Assembly: GCA_012295275.1 (NCBI GenBank)
Contig: CM022675.1
Location: 10,293,182 to 10,357,181 of the forward strand
Direction of reading: 5' to 3'
From: Chrysomallon squamiferum
Taxonomy: Eukaryota > Mollusca > Gastropoda > Neomphalida > Peltospiridae
Length of the DNA stretch: 64,000 nt
Part shown: positions 37,601 to 49,756 of the stretch, piece by piece
How the letters are laid out: each line of letters starts with the position of its first letter
How positions within the stretch are numbered: position 1 is the first letter of the stretch
The notes under the pieces: model-generated
What the model was told of the DNA's origin: nothing
Database searches by the model: none
The model's input: only the letters and a program-made list of their open reading frames with translations
Program-made: the position numbers and the translations under genes

Positions 37601-39008
37601 TTTACTAATGTGGATAAAATATATCTATTACCTGTGAGAAGGTATTTATTAAAAAAAAATCTCTTGCTACTAACTGGTAAGAGTAACCCATAGATTGGTT
37701 ACAGATGGTTTCCTCTCTCTTACTATTATAGAAAATCCATGTTTTTAAACATTAATAATAAAATGTTAAATATTCCTTAATTTATTTAACTATGTATTAT
37801 TACTGTTTTATTTTTGTATTTATTTATTTATTTTTTTTTTTTTCACAGGCTGACAGTCATCATCCAACACTAATTCGACTTTTATGTGAAGAACTGAAAG
37901 TGAAGCCTGAACAAATTTTAGACTTTGAGCTTTGTGTGGTAGATACCCAACCAGCTGTGTGTATTTTTTAATTCCATTTTTCATTCTAATACGAGCCATA
38001 AATAGCCTCATAATATTACAAATACTTCTAAATGATTGTTTCATTTGTTACCTGAGGACATCCTTAACTGATAATTAAGCATGATAATGAAAAATAATTC
38101 AAACAGGATCTCATGATATTTGTTTTTTTTCTTGACCTTTTTTTCATACAATCAAACTCAAGAAAAAACAACAGCAACAAGAAATCCCCTGACATACAAA
38201 AAAAAAAAAAAAGTAAAAAATGTATAAAGTCTGTATGCTAACAAGTAATTGTTTCAGTCATTCTTGTTATAATAAATGATGATAAATACCTCACAAGTGA
38301 TTGGTTAAGCCATTCTGATAAAAATAATTTATGATAATTAGCTACCACCACGTGATTGACTCAGCTCATCTAATTATAATAATTTATGATAATTACCTAC
38401 CAACATGTGATTGACTCAGCTCTTCTAATTATAATAATTTATGATAATTAGCTACCACCACGTGATTGACTCAGCTCTTCTAATTATAATAATTTATGAT
38501 AATTATCTGGCAGGCCACCACCACCACGTGATTGACTCAGCTCTTCTAATTATAATAATTTATGATAATTAGCTACCACCACGTGATTAACTCAGCTCTT
38601 CTAATTATAACAATTTATGATAATTATCTGGCAGGTGATTGGTGGAGCCCTCCAAGAGTTTATCTTTTCTCCCCGCCTCGACAACTTGATGAATGCATAT
38701 ACTGCTTCCATTGCACTCATTGAATCCTGTGATAATGACACCTTGTCGAATGACACAAATGTCAGAATGATTAGTTTGTTCGATAATGAAGAGGTGATGT
38801 TAATATTTTGAATACTTACTGTTGTCATTGATGACAAAACTTGGGGATATGGTAGATTATTATTACACAAGAAATTTTTGTAGTGATAATTCTTGTTAAA
38901 TAGTTTTATACTGATTATTATTCTTTTTATAGACTGCTATTTAAGTTATAATACACATTATAGTTTACTTAGCTTAATATTTTATGTATGTGTGTATAAA
39001 TAGATGTG

Positions 39009-39056
<48 letters not shown>

Positions 39057-42000
39057 GACACACATATACATAAAATATGAATCTAAGTAAACTGTATATA
39101 TATATATTTGTTTATATATATATATATAAATATGTGTTTGTGTATGTAGTTTATCTTGAGTTTTTTTAATATTACAGTTCAGCTTAATTAAGATTTGTAC
39201 CCTGACTGTTGCAATTTACCTAAACTAGTATTAACATACTGATTATAGCAGTTTAGTTAGACTAGTATATTTTATACTGACTGAAACTGATTACCTAACC
39301 TAGTACAGTTTATACTATAACAGTTTAATAGACTAGTAATTTTTTAATACCACTTATCTGTTCTAGTACTTTTTTTTTTAGTATCACATTAAGACAAGTT
39401 GGTGTTTTTCACTTTTACAGGTTGGCTCCTCCAGTGCCCAAGGAGCGGATTCCACATTTCAGGAGCTGGTGTTAAGGAGAATCAGCGCCAGTCCAACCAA
39501 CCACACAGCATTTGAAGAATCGATTGGTGGCTCCTACATGATCAGTGCCGATCAGGCCCACGCCGTCCATCCTAACTACTCGTGAGTCAGCATTTTGTAC
39601 GTTTTTATACAAACTTGTGAGTGTTTTGTGACAAGAGAGTTTCAGTTAACTACTCGTGAGTCAGCGTTTTGTACGTTTTTATACAAACTTGTGAGTGTTT
39701 TGTAACAAGAGAGTTTCAGTGAACTACTGGTGAGTCAGCGTTTTGTACGTTTTTATACAAACTTGTGAGTGTTTTGTAACAAGAGAGTTTCAGTTAACCT
39801 GAGCACCAGGTGTTAAAATAACAGACTGGATAATTATAATGATTAAATACAAATTTTCAGACTTTTATGTAACTGTTTTTGATAATGTTAATTTTGGTTA
39901 ATCAGATTACCAGTATTAAAATACTAGATTGGCTAATACTAGAAATAACTTTCTGTAACAATCAGTACAAATAGGTGAAGGCATCTTTTGAATTTTTAAT
40001 GGTGTTTCAGACATGACATTGGTTTCATGGGAAAATGGGAGTAAAGGATTTCTTGTTGCTGATAGATTACTGTGGTTTTTTGAGTTACACTAACAAAAGT
40101 TGTACATCTACTAACTGTTTGACAATTAAATGTTATGAGGTGTTGTTCATTTTAGTCTAAGCTTTTTCTGACATTGAACGAAAGGATAAGTTATGTTAAT
40201 AAGGGAAACTACACATCCTTTTTTATTATTTTTTATTTATTTAAAAAAAAAAAGGCAAAATAAGGAACAGAAATTTATATCTAATATAATTTTATTTTTT
40301 TTCTATTTCAGAGAAAAACACGAATCTAACCATCAGCCTGCCTTTCACAAGGTACTTTGACCAACACTTTTCTACTTGTGGTTAAGAAAATTCAGTGTAT
40401 TTAAACAGAACCTTTCTTTGCTAGACTCCTCAATTATTAAACTGAATTATAGGATGTAAATATCTGAATGATCATCGAAAATATGTGCAAAAAAAATAGA
40501 CAAAAAACAAACATGTTTTGTTTTCTTCATCTTCCCTGTACCCAGTTTCAGCTTATTAGACACGCTTAATTAAATACTTCTTGTTATTTATTATTATTAT
40601 AATTACTGCTACTATTATTACTATTACCACTGTTTTTATTACTTCTCCACATTGCTGTTTCTATTGTTAATGTGTGCAGTAAAAGACTATTTAAATGTTA
40701 CAGGGAATTGTTATCAAAGTGAACTCCAATCAGCGATATGCTACAACTGCAATCACATCAACAATACTGAAAGAGATTGCCAAGAAAGTGGATGCACCAT
40801 TACAGGTTTGATATTATCAAATATTTCAAATATGCTTGTATGAACAGTTTGGTCTGTTTTAAAGTTTTAAATAAAATGACATTAAAATGAACTTACATTT
40901 GAATCAACTGGAAATAAATTAAATGATTTTTTTAATTCAAAGGTAAATTATGTCAGAAAATAAAATTTATTTATTTTGTGTGTGTGTGGTTCTCACACAT
41001 TTTAGGAAAGATCATCAACTTCAAAAAGAATTTCCAAACACTAATGGAATGGTAGAGTTATTTATCATCTACAATGTGAAATTTGTTAAGATCATTTAAA
41101 AAAATCAAAATAAACAATGAAACATTATGAAAAAAGAATTATTTTTCTTACGGGGCCAGTAACACTTGATCTGTGCAAGTACAGCTTATTCTTATCACAT
41201 GAAAAATTTATGAATTATGTATTTGAAAAAAAAAAAAAAATAACATAAAAAGCTTTTATAAATTTTGATAATTTCAGGAGGTGGTGGTGAGGAATGATTC
41301 CGCTTGTGGATCCACTATAGGGCCAATCATGTCCTCCAAACTGGGAATGAGGACCATTGATGTGGGAGGAGCCCAGCTGAGCATGCACTCGATTCGAGAG
41401 ATGTGTTGTACAAGCAGTGTGCAGCAGGCTATCACTCTCTACAAGGTGACACTGCTTTGTAATGTGCCATGGGTTGCTAGGTCAATTCTCATCATTGGGT
41501 ATATTTAGTTATTTCTAATGTGCCATGGGTTGATAGGTCAATTCTCATCATTGGGTATATCTTGTTATTTCTAATGTGCCATGGGTTGCTAGATCAATTC
41601 TCATCATTGGGTATATTTAGTTATTTCTAATGTGCCATGGGTTGATAGGTCAATTCTCATCATTGGGTATATTTAGTTATTTCTAATGTGCCATGGGTTG
41701 CTAGATCAGTTCTCATCATTGGGTATATTTAGTTATTTCTAATGTGTCATTGATTGCAAGATCAATTCTCATCATTGGGTATATTTAGTTATTTCTAATG
41801 TGTCATTGATTGCAAGATCAATTCTCATCATTGGGTATATTTAGTTATTTTTTCATGGGTTGCTAGATCAGTTCTCACATGGATGGGTTGCAAGATCAAT
41901 TCTCATCATTGGGTATATTTAGTTATTGCTAATGTGCCATGGGTTGCTAGATCAATTCTCATCATTGGGTATATCTTGTTATTTTTAATATGACATGGAT

Positions 42001-42438
42001 AGCAAGATTAATTCTCCTTAATGTACATTAGGTCCATTTGCGATGGGTTGTTAGATCGGTTGTCGTCTTTTTTGTTGTATACTCTGAGTTATTTATAATG
42101 TACCATGGGTTGCAGGATCAGCTCAACTCAATGCTGTGGTTGAGTTGTGAAGAGCTATGTTATGTGTTATTTTTTTATTTTATTGCTGTAAATTGTGTTT
42201 AGAGTATTAAAGTTGAATGTCAGTTTATGTTAAAAAAAGAACACATACAAAAAAAGCAAGTGTTTTAACTCGTTGCATTTTAAAGCAGTTACTTCTATTG
42301 CACATATCTTATTTGTATAACCCTTATGTAGTACTGTCACAATTTATTTTTATTTTTATGAGAATTTAAACATGTATTTTTTAATTTCAGGCTTTCTTCG
42401 AACTGTATCCAGAGGTTTCTGCATCACTTACTTTTTGA
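33044..42438 (+). CDS. DNPEP: Aspartyl aminopeptidase, complete
   Basis: An M18-family zinc aminopeptidase that removes N-terminal Asp/Glu from peptides in the cytosol. Fourteen exons: 33044-33046 (ATG directly before GTAAGA), 33480-33558, 34099-34187, 34738-34851, 35544-35669, 36610-36734, 37308-37401, 37849-37956, 38635-38793, 39421-39581, 40312-40351, 40704-40805, 41278-41445, 42391-42438. All phases agree and give 471 codons plus stop, near the 475 of human DNPEP. Active-site blocks are present: [10 protein letters not shown] (His), SPRLDN (Asp), LFDNEE (Glu pair), [12 protein letters not shown] (Asp) and MHSIRE (His). The only soft point is exon 1: a lone ATG before a good donor is inferred from phase, because the next exon has no upstream ATG. 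Tandem arrays copy several of its splice junctions. It is convergent with DARS1. Confidence 0.95.
33273..33350. repeat. (CT)n microsatellite in DNPEP intron 1
   Basis: About 39 CT units roughly 130 bp upstream of the exon 2 acceptor. Confidence 0.95.
34480..34585 (+). pseudogene. Partial duplicate of DNPEP exon 4 with its acceptor
   Basis: After a TATGCAG acceptor at 34534 the sequence encodes [16 protein letters not shown], a near copy of the true exon 4 start at 34738 ([16 protein letters not shown]). The copy stops there: it lacks [17 protein letters not shown], so it has no zinc-binding His and no proper donor. Upstream intron sequence (TATGTTATT, then TTATTTCTTT) is duplicated too, so the unit is about 203 bp. 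If spliced in, it would disrupt the protein. Silent and conservative changes suggest the copy once evolved under, or arose from, coding sequence. Confidence 0.85.
34640..34689. repeat. (TG)n tract between the exon 4 copies
   Basis: A run of about 24 TG units lying in the duplicated interval. Confidence 0.95.
38285..38634 (+). repeat. 55-bp array copying the DNPEP intron 8/exon 9 junction
   Basis: GTGATTGAC-type units begin at 38352, 38407, 38462, 38528 and 38583, with an older copy at 38296 reading GTGATTGGTTAAGCC. The true exon starts GTGATTGGTGGAGCC at 38635 after TTATCTGGCAG. Between units, TTATGATAATTA(T/G)C recurs, matching the sequence before the acceptor. The unit near 38504-38514 keeps TTATCTGGCAG intact, a full decoy 3' splice site. 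One spacing is 66 bp because of a CCACC-rich insertion. Confidence 0.85.
39014..39058. repeat. (TA)n(CA)n compound microsatellite
   Basis: A TATA run flowing into CACACA in DNPEP intron 9, with a second TA cluster at 39095-39128. Confidence 0.9.
39572..39798 (+). repeat. 74-bp array copying the DNPEP exon 10 donor
   Basis: Exon 10 ends AACTACTC before GTGAGTCAG. Copies of AACTACTC(or TGG)GTGAGTCAG start at 39574, 39648 and 39722, exactly 74 bp apart, each followed by CATTTTGTACG/CGTTTTGTACG and TTTTATACAAACTTGTGAG. The first is the real donor; the other two are downstream decoys with intact or near-intact GTGAGT. Confidence 0.9.
41461..42010 (+). repeat. 56-bp array in DNPEP intron 13
   Basis: Units of AATGTGCCATGGGTTG(C/A) followed by TCTCATCATTGGGTATAT start 16 bp after the exon 13 donor and repeat with a 56-bp period (41461, 41517, 41573, 41629 and onward) for about nine or ten copies, degenerating after 41840. 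Confidence 0.9.
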
Positions 42439-43709
42439 AGACATTTTACAGACTTAATTAAACTCCACATTATGATGCATAAATTCTGAGTTTAAAAATC
42501 AAATTCTATACCAGTTTTGTTGATACTTACACCGATTTATTTTTATTATAATTCTTTAACATATTTTTTATAAATATATATTCTGTGTGTCCATGTTTGA
42601 AATAATATTGTTTTCTACAACTTCTATTATCTGCGTAGGTTTTCTTTGTTCAAAGCTGATGAATTTGAACAAAACACAGATAAACATTGGAAAAATAAAC
42701 AGTTAATTGAAAAAAAAACACAAGAGAAATAAATTGTGCACCAAGTTTTAAAAAACTAATTCCGTGTGTATTCTAACTAGCTTTAAGAATAAATTGCCAT
42801 TAATAATTTTGGTAAATGATACAATAAAAAAAATAAATGAATTTTTTTGTGTTTTTTGTCCATATATTTTAAAATAAATTCTGCAAGTGAATTTCAGTTG
42901 AATGGATTTTTTATTCAAAATTTTAAACAAAAAAGACAACAAATATTATGTAATCAAAAATGTTTATTTTTGTACTTTTTTTTTTCATAGCTTTTAATTA
43001 TTCAATAAACCAGAACCATGTCGCAGACATATATTTTCATAAAATCCTGTAAAATGAGAGTAAAATAATCTAATTTTACTAAAGCACAATTATTCTGTGG
43101 ACATCATTTTCATTTTGTTTTCATTTTGTTTCCATTTTTATACAATTTTATTTTCTGGGGAAAAACACAGATAAACTGTTCTTTTTAAATTAATAGATGA
43201 ACTATATGTGGAACACATTAAAATTGGTTTTTACTTTCAAATACTGAAATTTCCAGTATGAAGTAGAAATAGGCAAACAGACCAGAATGTACAAAAATAA
43301 GTATTAAAAAATGGCCAGAAAGGACAAGGCTTGTGTGTGAGAATTATCTCAATCATGAAACTGAACATGGCTGTGATTCAATGAAAGTCCCATTATTAAG
43401 CGATAATTCTTTAGCCATGTTCTTGTTAAAATGGGACCAAATGTAGCAAAGTCCATAATCACATTATATTTAAAGTAATTTTTTGTAGGGTACACATCCC
43501 AGAAAGGTCAGATGTATTTTCTCTCAAGGATTCTTTCAACCAAATTTTGTATGATATTTCATAATTTCTAAATTTTGATTTGATTAAATGCTGATTACTT
43601 TCATATAAATAAATGCATGATGTTTTCGTAATATCTTGAACTAGATTTTCATTTTTCAGCGTTTTTTTAAAAAATAACCTGGATTTGTCACAGTCAAGTA
43701 ATAAAATAA
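42439..43709. terminator. Shared 3' region of DNPEP and DARS1
   Basis: The two stop codons are 1.27 kb apart and face each other. For DNPEP, AATAAA hexamers lie at 42694, 42728 and 43004. For DARS1 (minus), AATAAA complements lie at 43147-43152 and 42963-42968. If the distal sites are used, the two 3' UTRs overlap. No further gene seen between them. Confidence 0.5.
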
Positions 43710-46700
43710 TTATGGTGTAAGTCTCTTTGGGTCACGTGGGAACATCGATGTTTTTCTGACGTTGTCAAGGCCAAGGTACAACATCGTCACACGTTCCATT
43801 CCTGAAAAAAAATATAAACAATAAATATAGAAGTAAATATAAAAATATGAAAGGCTTATTTATTAAACTTGTTTCTTCATTTTCAGAAAAGCTCAAATTA
43901 TCTGTATATCAATTTTAATCTGTCAGTTTTAGATTTCAATCCATGTTTTTGGTTGTACTTTTTTTTTTTTGTAATGTTACCTTCCTCTGAAGAAATTGGA
44001 AAGTGAAAACAGTTTAAAATCTCAATAATTTTAATTATAATCATTTCCTTTTCTTTAAATTTTTCATCTGTGTTTATCGTTTTTCTAGAGGAATTAATTC
44101 TCCTCTGCCATAAAGGATTCTTTTATAATTCTTTTTACCATTTTGAAAATCTGAAGTTTCTGTTTAAATTCATATTACAAACAAGATTATTTTACATTTG
44201 GCAAGTCTGCTATACACAGAGCAACAGAGCCAGACACTTACATGTTCAGATACAATTTGTTTTATCTCTTAAATGTTTTTTTAATACTAGTAAGATATTC
44301 TCTGCATTAACTTTACGAGTTAAAAACCTACCAATCCCACCACCAGCATGTGGAGGTGCTCCATACTTGAATGCATCGATGTATCCCTTTATCTTCTCTG
44401 TATCTGTAAACACATAAAATATTTAATAAACACTTGTTTAACTGCAACAGTTTATAAAACCTCCACTGAGAGGAACTGAACCAGAGTGAGAATCTTTTGT
44501 TATTAGATGTTGCCTGAAATAATAGTTTATCCAATCAGTTATATAACTGTAACAACCATCAAGATCTTTTCATAATTTAAAGGCAAATTTGTTTATTATC
44601 CTTACAGATTTTTTTGCAAATGACATACTATTCACACAGATTTTAAACACTATTAATCCAACAGTCACATAACTCATACACTAGTTTTCATATTTTGATG
44701 CAAACTTTGTGTTACTGTTACATATTTTTTATACTTTTAATAAAAACGTCCTATTATTCTTACATTCTACGTAAACATAATGTTATTCCACCAAGTTCAA
44801 CAACCTTCTTACCTGTCTTTGTATGTGAGGAAGTAACCTTTTCAACTTACATTATCCCAGATGCCAAAAATAAAACCATTCTTCTCAACATTGAAAGCTT
44901 TTCCTTAGTCTCAGACAGCAATGGGTACTTCATACCCTGCAGAAACTGGTTAATTAATGACTTACCTATTTCATGAAGTTTGGCTCTTTCAAGCAGGAAT
45001 TCTGGATCGTGGATTCTCTGAGCTCCCGACAAAATTTCCTCACCACGCATAAACATGTCATAAGAATTGGACCATTTCTAGAATGGGAAGAAAAAGATAA
45101 TATTAATACAGACTTGCACATATATATATTTTGTTAAATGTGTACAATAATTAGCATCCATCAGCTAAAATGAAGATATGCAAGATTTATTTATTTTTCA
45201 AAATTCGTAATATTTTTTTTATTAAACAAGATGCATTTACTCTTTAGCATAAATCACAGCTAGTAATGAAATATCTATAAATATAAATTTGTGAAAAATA
45301 AATATTTCATTCAAGTTATCAATCCGTGCTTCCTTTTTCTTTCTTCTACATATGTTCATAAAGTTAGTTCAAATGATTATAATGAACAGTTTTTATTTGA
45401 CTTAAGAGAAAGTACATACGTACTTCATTTTTGGGGTCTGGCATTGTGTAGAATGGACGTACAGACAATGGGAATTTGTCCAGAATAAAGAAGTCTGTAT
45501 CATACTGAAAATAAAATAAATAATTGAAAATATTAAATAACAAGTTTGAAATATAAAGTTCAAATAAATCCAGAAACAAAGTCAAAAATTCTATAAATAA
45601 TTTTTAAGACAATAAAAAATAATAAAGACTAATAAAGAGTCTAATATGAAAAAGAATATTATTAAAGTACTCAAATAATACATCATTGATATCACTAAAT
45701 AAAAATCTTTAAATATTATGAAAAAAACAAATAGACACCAATGAACATATATGCACATAAAGAGTAAAATATACTAATAAGATGCTTAACTTAAACTGTC
45801 AATTAAACTATTTTATTTTAAATTGTGAGGATACAAGAACCATAACTCTGACAATATTAATTTTCACTGAGCACAATACATTATTTCAGCTATTGGATGT
45901 CAAACAATGATAAATATACAAATACAAGATTTATCTCAAACAATACCAAAAAGCATATTTACTGCTAACTAAATTACACTTTAATATGTAATAATGACCA
46001 AATTTAATTTTTTTAATTTTTAAGTTATGAAATTTTCTGATTATTTCTTCAAAATTTTTGTTAGTAAATTTTAATTTTTAATTTTTCTTTAACCTTTGCT
46101 TTGACGAGTCTGCCCAGCAGTTTTTCTGCAGGTGTACTCAGGTCATCTCCCTCCTCCATCTCTACCCCTGCCTCTTTTAACATAAGCACACCCTCCCGAT
46201 AGTCAAGTCTCAAACTGAAATAACAAAATACCAGTGTAATGCATTCATGTCATGTGAATACAAAAAAAATAATAATTTTAATTATCATGCAAACTGTCAT
46301 CTTCAACATGACAAAATATTCATGTGAAGTGAAAAAGTAATATGAAAATATACAATATATATATATATATATCTTTTTGCTATTCATATAATCTTGAAAA
46401 ATATGTTTTTGCATTTAATCAGATTTTGAAAAAAATAAAGTTAATTAATAAAATTTAAATGGAATATTACTTAATGTTTGTTTTATATTTTGTTGATAGT
46501 TTAAATTAAAAATCATAATAAATAAATAAATATGGGGCAGTGTGAAAATAAACCAAAAATAAAGGTTTATGATTTATTTAGCTTCGTAATAATACAATTC
46601 TGAGATACAAATCCACTGCCTAATAAATACAACAAAAACATAATTTAAAAAAAAAAGTCTTGTTTAATAATAAAATACCTGGGTTCCAGAAATTTAAAAG

Positions 46701-48411
46701 GTTCTGCTGGATACTGCTTGTGGACAATAGCAATTTCTTCTGCAAAGCTGAAAACAAATAATTAAAAAAAAACTATTATTTTACATCGGTATGACCCAGT
46801 AATGATTCCTGAAAAGCTCTGAATATTTTAATTTACCAAACAATAGCAAAAAATGTATTTCTATATTTATCTGGATGAATGTCTACACCTCATTTAAAAG
46901 ATTTTTGGATTAGATAATCAAAAATTGCTATGGAGGACTATGAACTTTTAAATGCACCATTTTGATGATGAACCACTTATGAAATTAAGAATCACCAACA
47001 CCATTATAAAATATTATAACATCTAAGTTGCATTTTCTTCACCTGAAGAAAAATAGCATTACAAATCTTTTTCATTCTTCCAACTGCTTTGTATAGAATT
47101 TTGTTCCTGTGTATTTTATAAATCTATGTAATTATTGTTAATTTCAACATTAAATTTTAATCTTTCAATTTCTCCACATACTTTTCTTGAAGCCCCTTGA
47201 AGATGGCAATGAACATGTTTCCAATCAGGTCAACAACCTCGTGGTAGTGGTAGTTGAAGGCCATTTCAAGGTCAAGACCAACAAATTCAGTTAAATGGCG
47301 ATGTGTGTTGGAGTCTTCTGCTCTGAATACTATTAAAAATAAAATTGTCAAAAATGAGATGTTTTACCAATAAAATCCAAACATAATAAATAATATATGA
47401 GATTTTACTAACCGTATTATAAAATATTTGCTAGAAACATAAGATTCATGGAAGATTTTTATGGATTTCAACATATTTTTGTTCTACGTTTTGTGCTGTC
47501 ACAACAGAATGCATACTGTTACAATAAAACAGAATCTATTAATTCAAATGCATTAAGCTACATCTCAAAATTCAAAAAAATCATAATTTAATGCACTAAT
47601 TTTAACATTTTTAAAGAATTATTAAGAATAAAATTTAACACAAATGTAACAAGTTTCCTTACATTCTCTTCTGACGATCTGTAAAAGATATAACAATGAA
47701 AACAGTAAAAGAAATATTTAAAACAAAACAAACCAGCTCCAACTGTGAAAACTTTGTCCAGGTCACCACAGACTGCCATCTGTTTATACAACTGCGGAGA
47801 TTGGGCGAGGAAAGCTTTCGATTTGAAGTATGAAACTTCAAACACATTCGCACCACCTTCAGAAGCAGCTGAAAAATACAACAAACAATTAGAAAATTTA
47901 ACAGATTTTTAAAACACAAATTTATTACCTCCCTCGTAATTATTATTAGTAAATAGAAGTAGCTGTAAGACAAATACAACAAACGATTACAAAACTTAAC
48001 AGATTTTTGTAACAGAAATATTTGTTACCTCCCTTGTAATTAAATACAACAAACAATTAGAAAACGAAACAGATTTTTGAAACACAAATGTATTACCTCC
48101 CTTGTAAATGGAAGTTGATATAAGACAAATACAACAAACAATTAGAAAACTTAACAGATTTTTAAAAACAGGAATATTTATTACCTCCCTTGTTATTATT
48201 ATTAGTAAATGTAATGAAAATATTTTGGAAGAGAAAAATATGTTTAAGGTATGAAACCATATTGTAGTAAAATTCATACTTATGATAGAGACTGAAAGTA
48301 AAGTGTATTAATTATTAAGGGCTTTTATTTGAGTTATTGCATATTCAATTGTTTACATACTGGTTTTACTTTATTATGAATATTTAAATAAGAACATAAA
48401 TAAATAAATAA

Positions 48412-48450
<39 letters not shown>

Positions 48451-48522
48451 CAACAATAACAAATGATGATATGAAAAAAAAAAAAGAACGTTGTTATGGT
48501 AGAAATGAATGTCAGTTTTCTA

Positions 48523-48587
<65 letters not shown>

Positions 48588-49721
48588 ATTAACTGAATGA
48601 CTTAGTTACTTACCAGATATGATTTTGGGTGTGTGGATCTCAACAAAGCCTTGATTTTCTAAATAATTTCTGAAAAATTTACAAACTCCGGCTTCTACTC
48701 GGAACAGAGCCTGATTTGTCTGCGTTCTTAGATCAATGACACGATTGTCTAGTCTCGTATCCTGGTTCACACGAGCCAGGGCATCCTGGGAAAAATAAAA
48801 ACAACAAAAAAAAAAAAAAAAAAAATGAAAGAAAATAAATATAAACAAAATAACTAAAATAATAAGAAGAAGACAATGAAAATAAATGAGTTCTTGTTTA
48901 CATAAGCAAAACATTTGGGTGAAATAAAAATAAATAAAAATAACTCATAACCATAAAATTAATTATCTCACTGATGAATTATCATTTATTTACTCCACAC
49001 TTTAATGGATGATTTGCATTATCATTGAAGCAAAACATTTTTTTTTTTAAAACAGATTTCACTATAACATATCACCCAAAAACAGTTGTTTTTTTGTTTT
49101 GTTTTTTTAAAAGATGACAATAAATTCTTGCTGTTTCCTATTGTAAAATTCTTAAGTCTACTGGAGTTGTGTCCCATTATATTCCCAATATTATGATTCT
49201 AAAGTTAAAAACTAAACAGGGAAACAAAGATTTTTTTTAATTCCCTACACCGATAAACTATTTGATTTGTTTTGCAGTTATTTTCGCTATAACGTTACCA
49301 AAATAAAAAAAATTTGTCAAAACAAAATTTAAAAAAATAAATTCTGTCTATTTTCAGAGTGTTTCATATCCTACTTTGACAAGATTGATAAAATGCATTC
49401 ATCATTTCTGTTAAATAAAGTGTTTTGTAAAAGGAAATACTTTCAAACAGATAAATTTCAACCTCAGTTTCTGGACGACTTGCATCTTCTACCTGGAGAG
49501 GTAATCTTGGTATAGCAGCTGAGACAACCCACACCTGAAATAAATGTATGTATTAAAAACAAACATCAAGCAGCATGAATGTGTGTGTGTACTTGTGTTG
49601 TGTTTTTTGTTGTTGTGCACACTTGGGTTGAATGGGCTGATGCAGCTTTGAAAAGGCTTTCTTCAAATTGGCATTCATACCTTCACAGGATAGAAGTTAT
49701 ATCTTAAGATAGTAACCAGTT

Positions 49722-49756
<35 letters not shown>

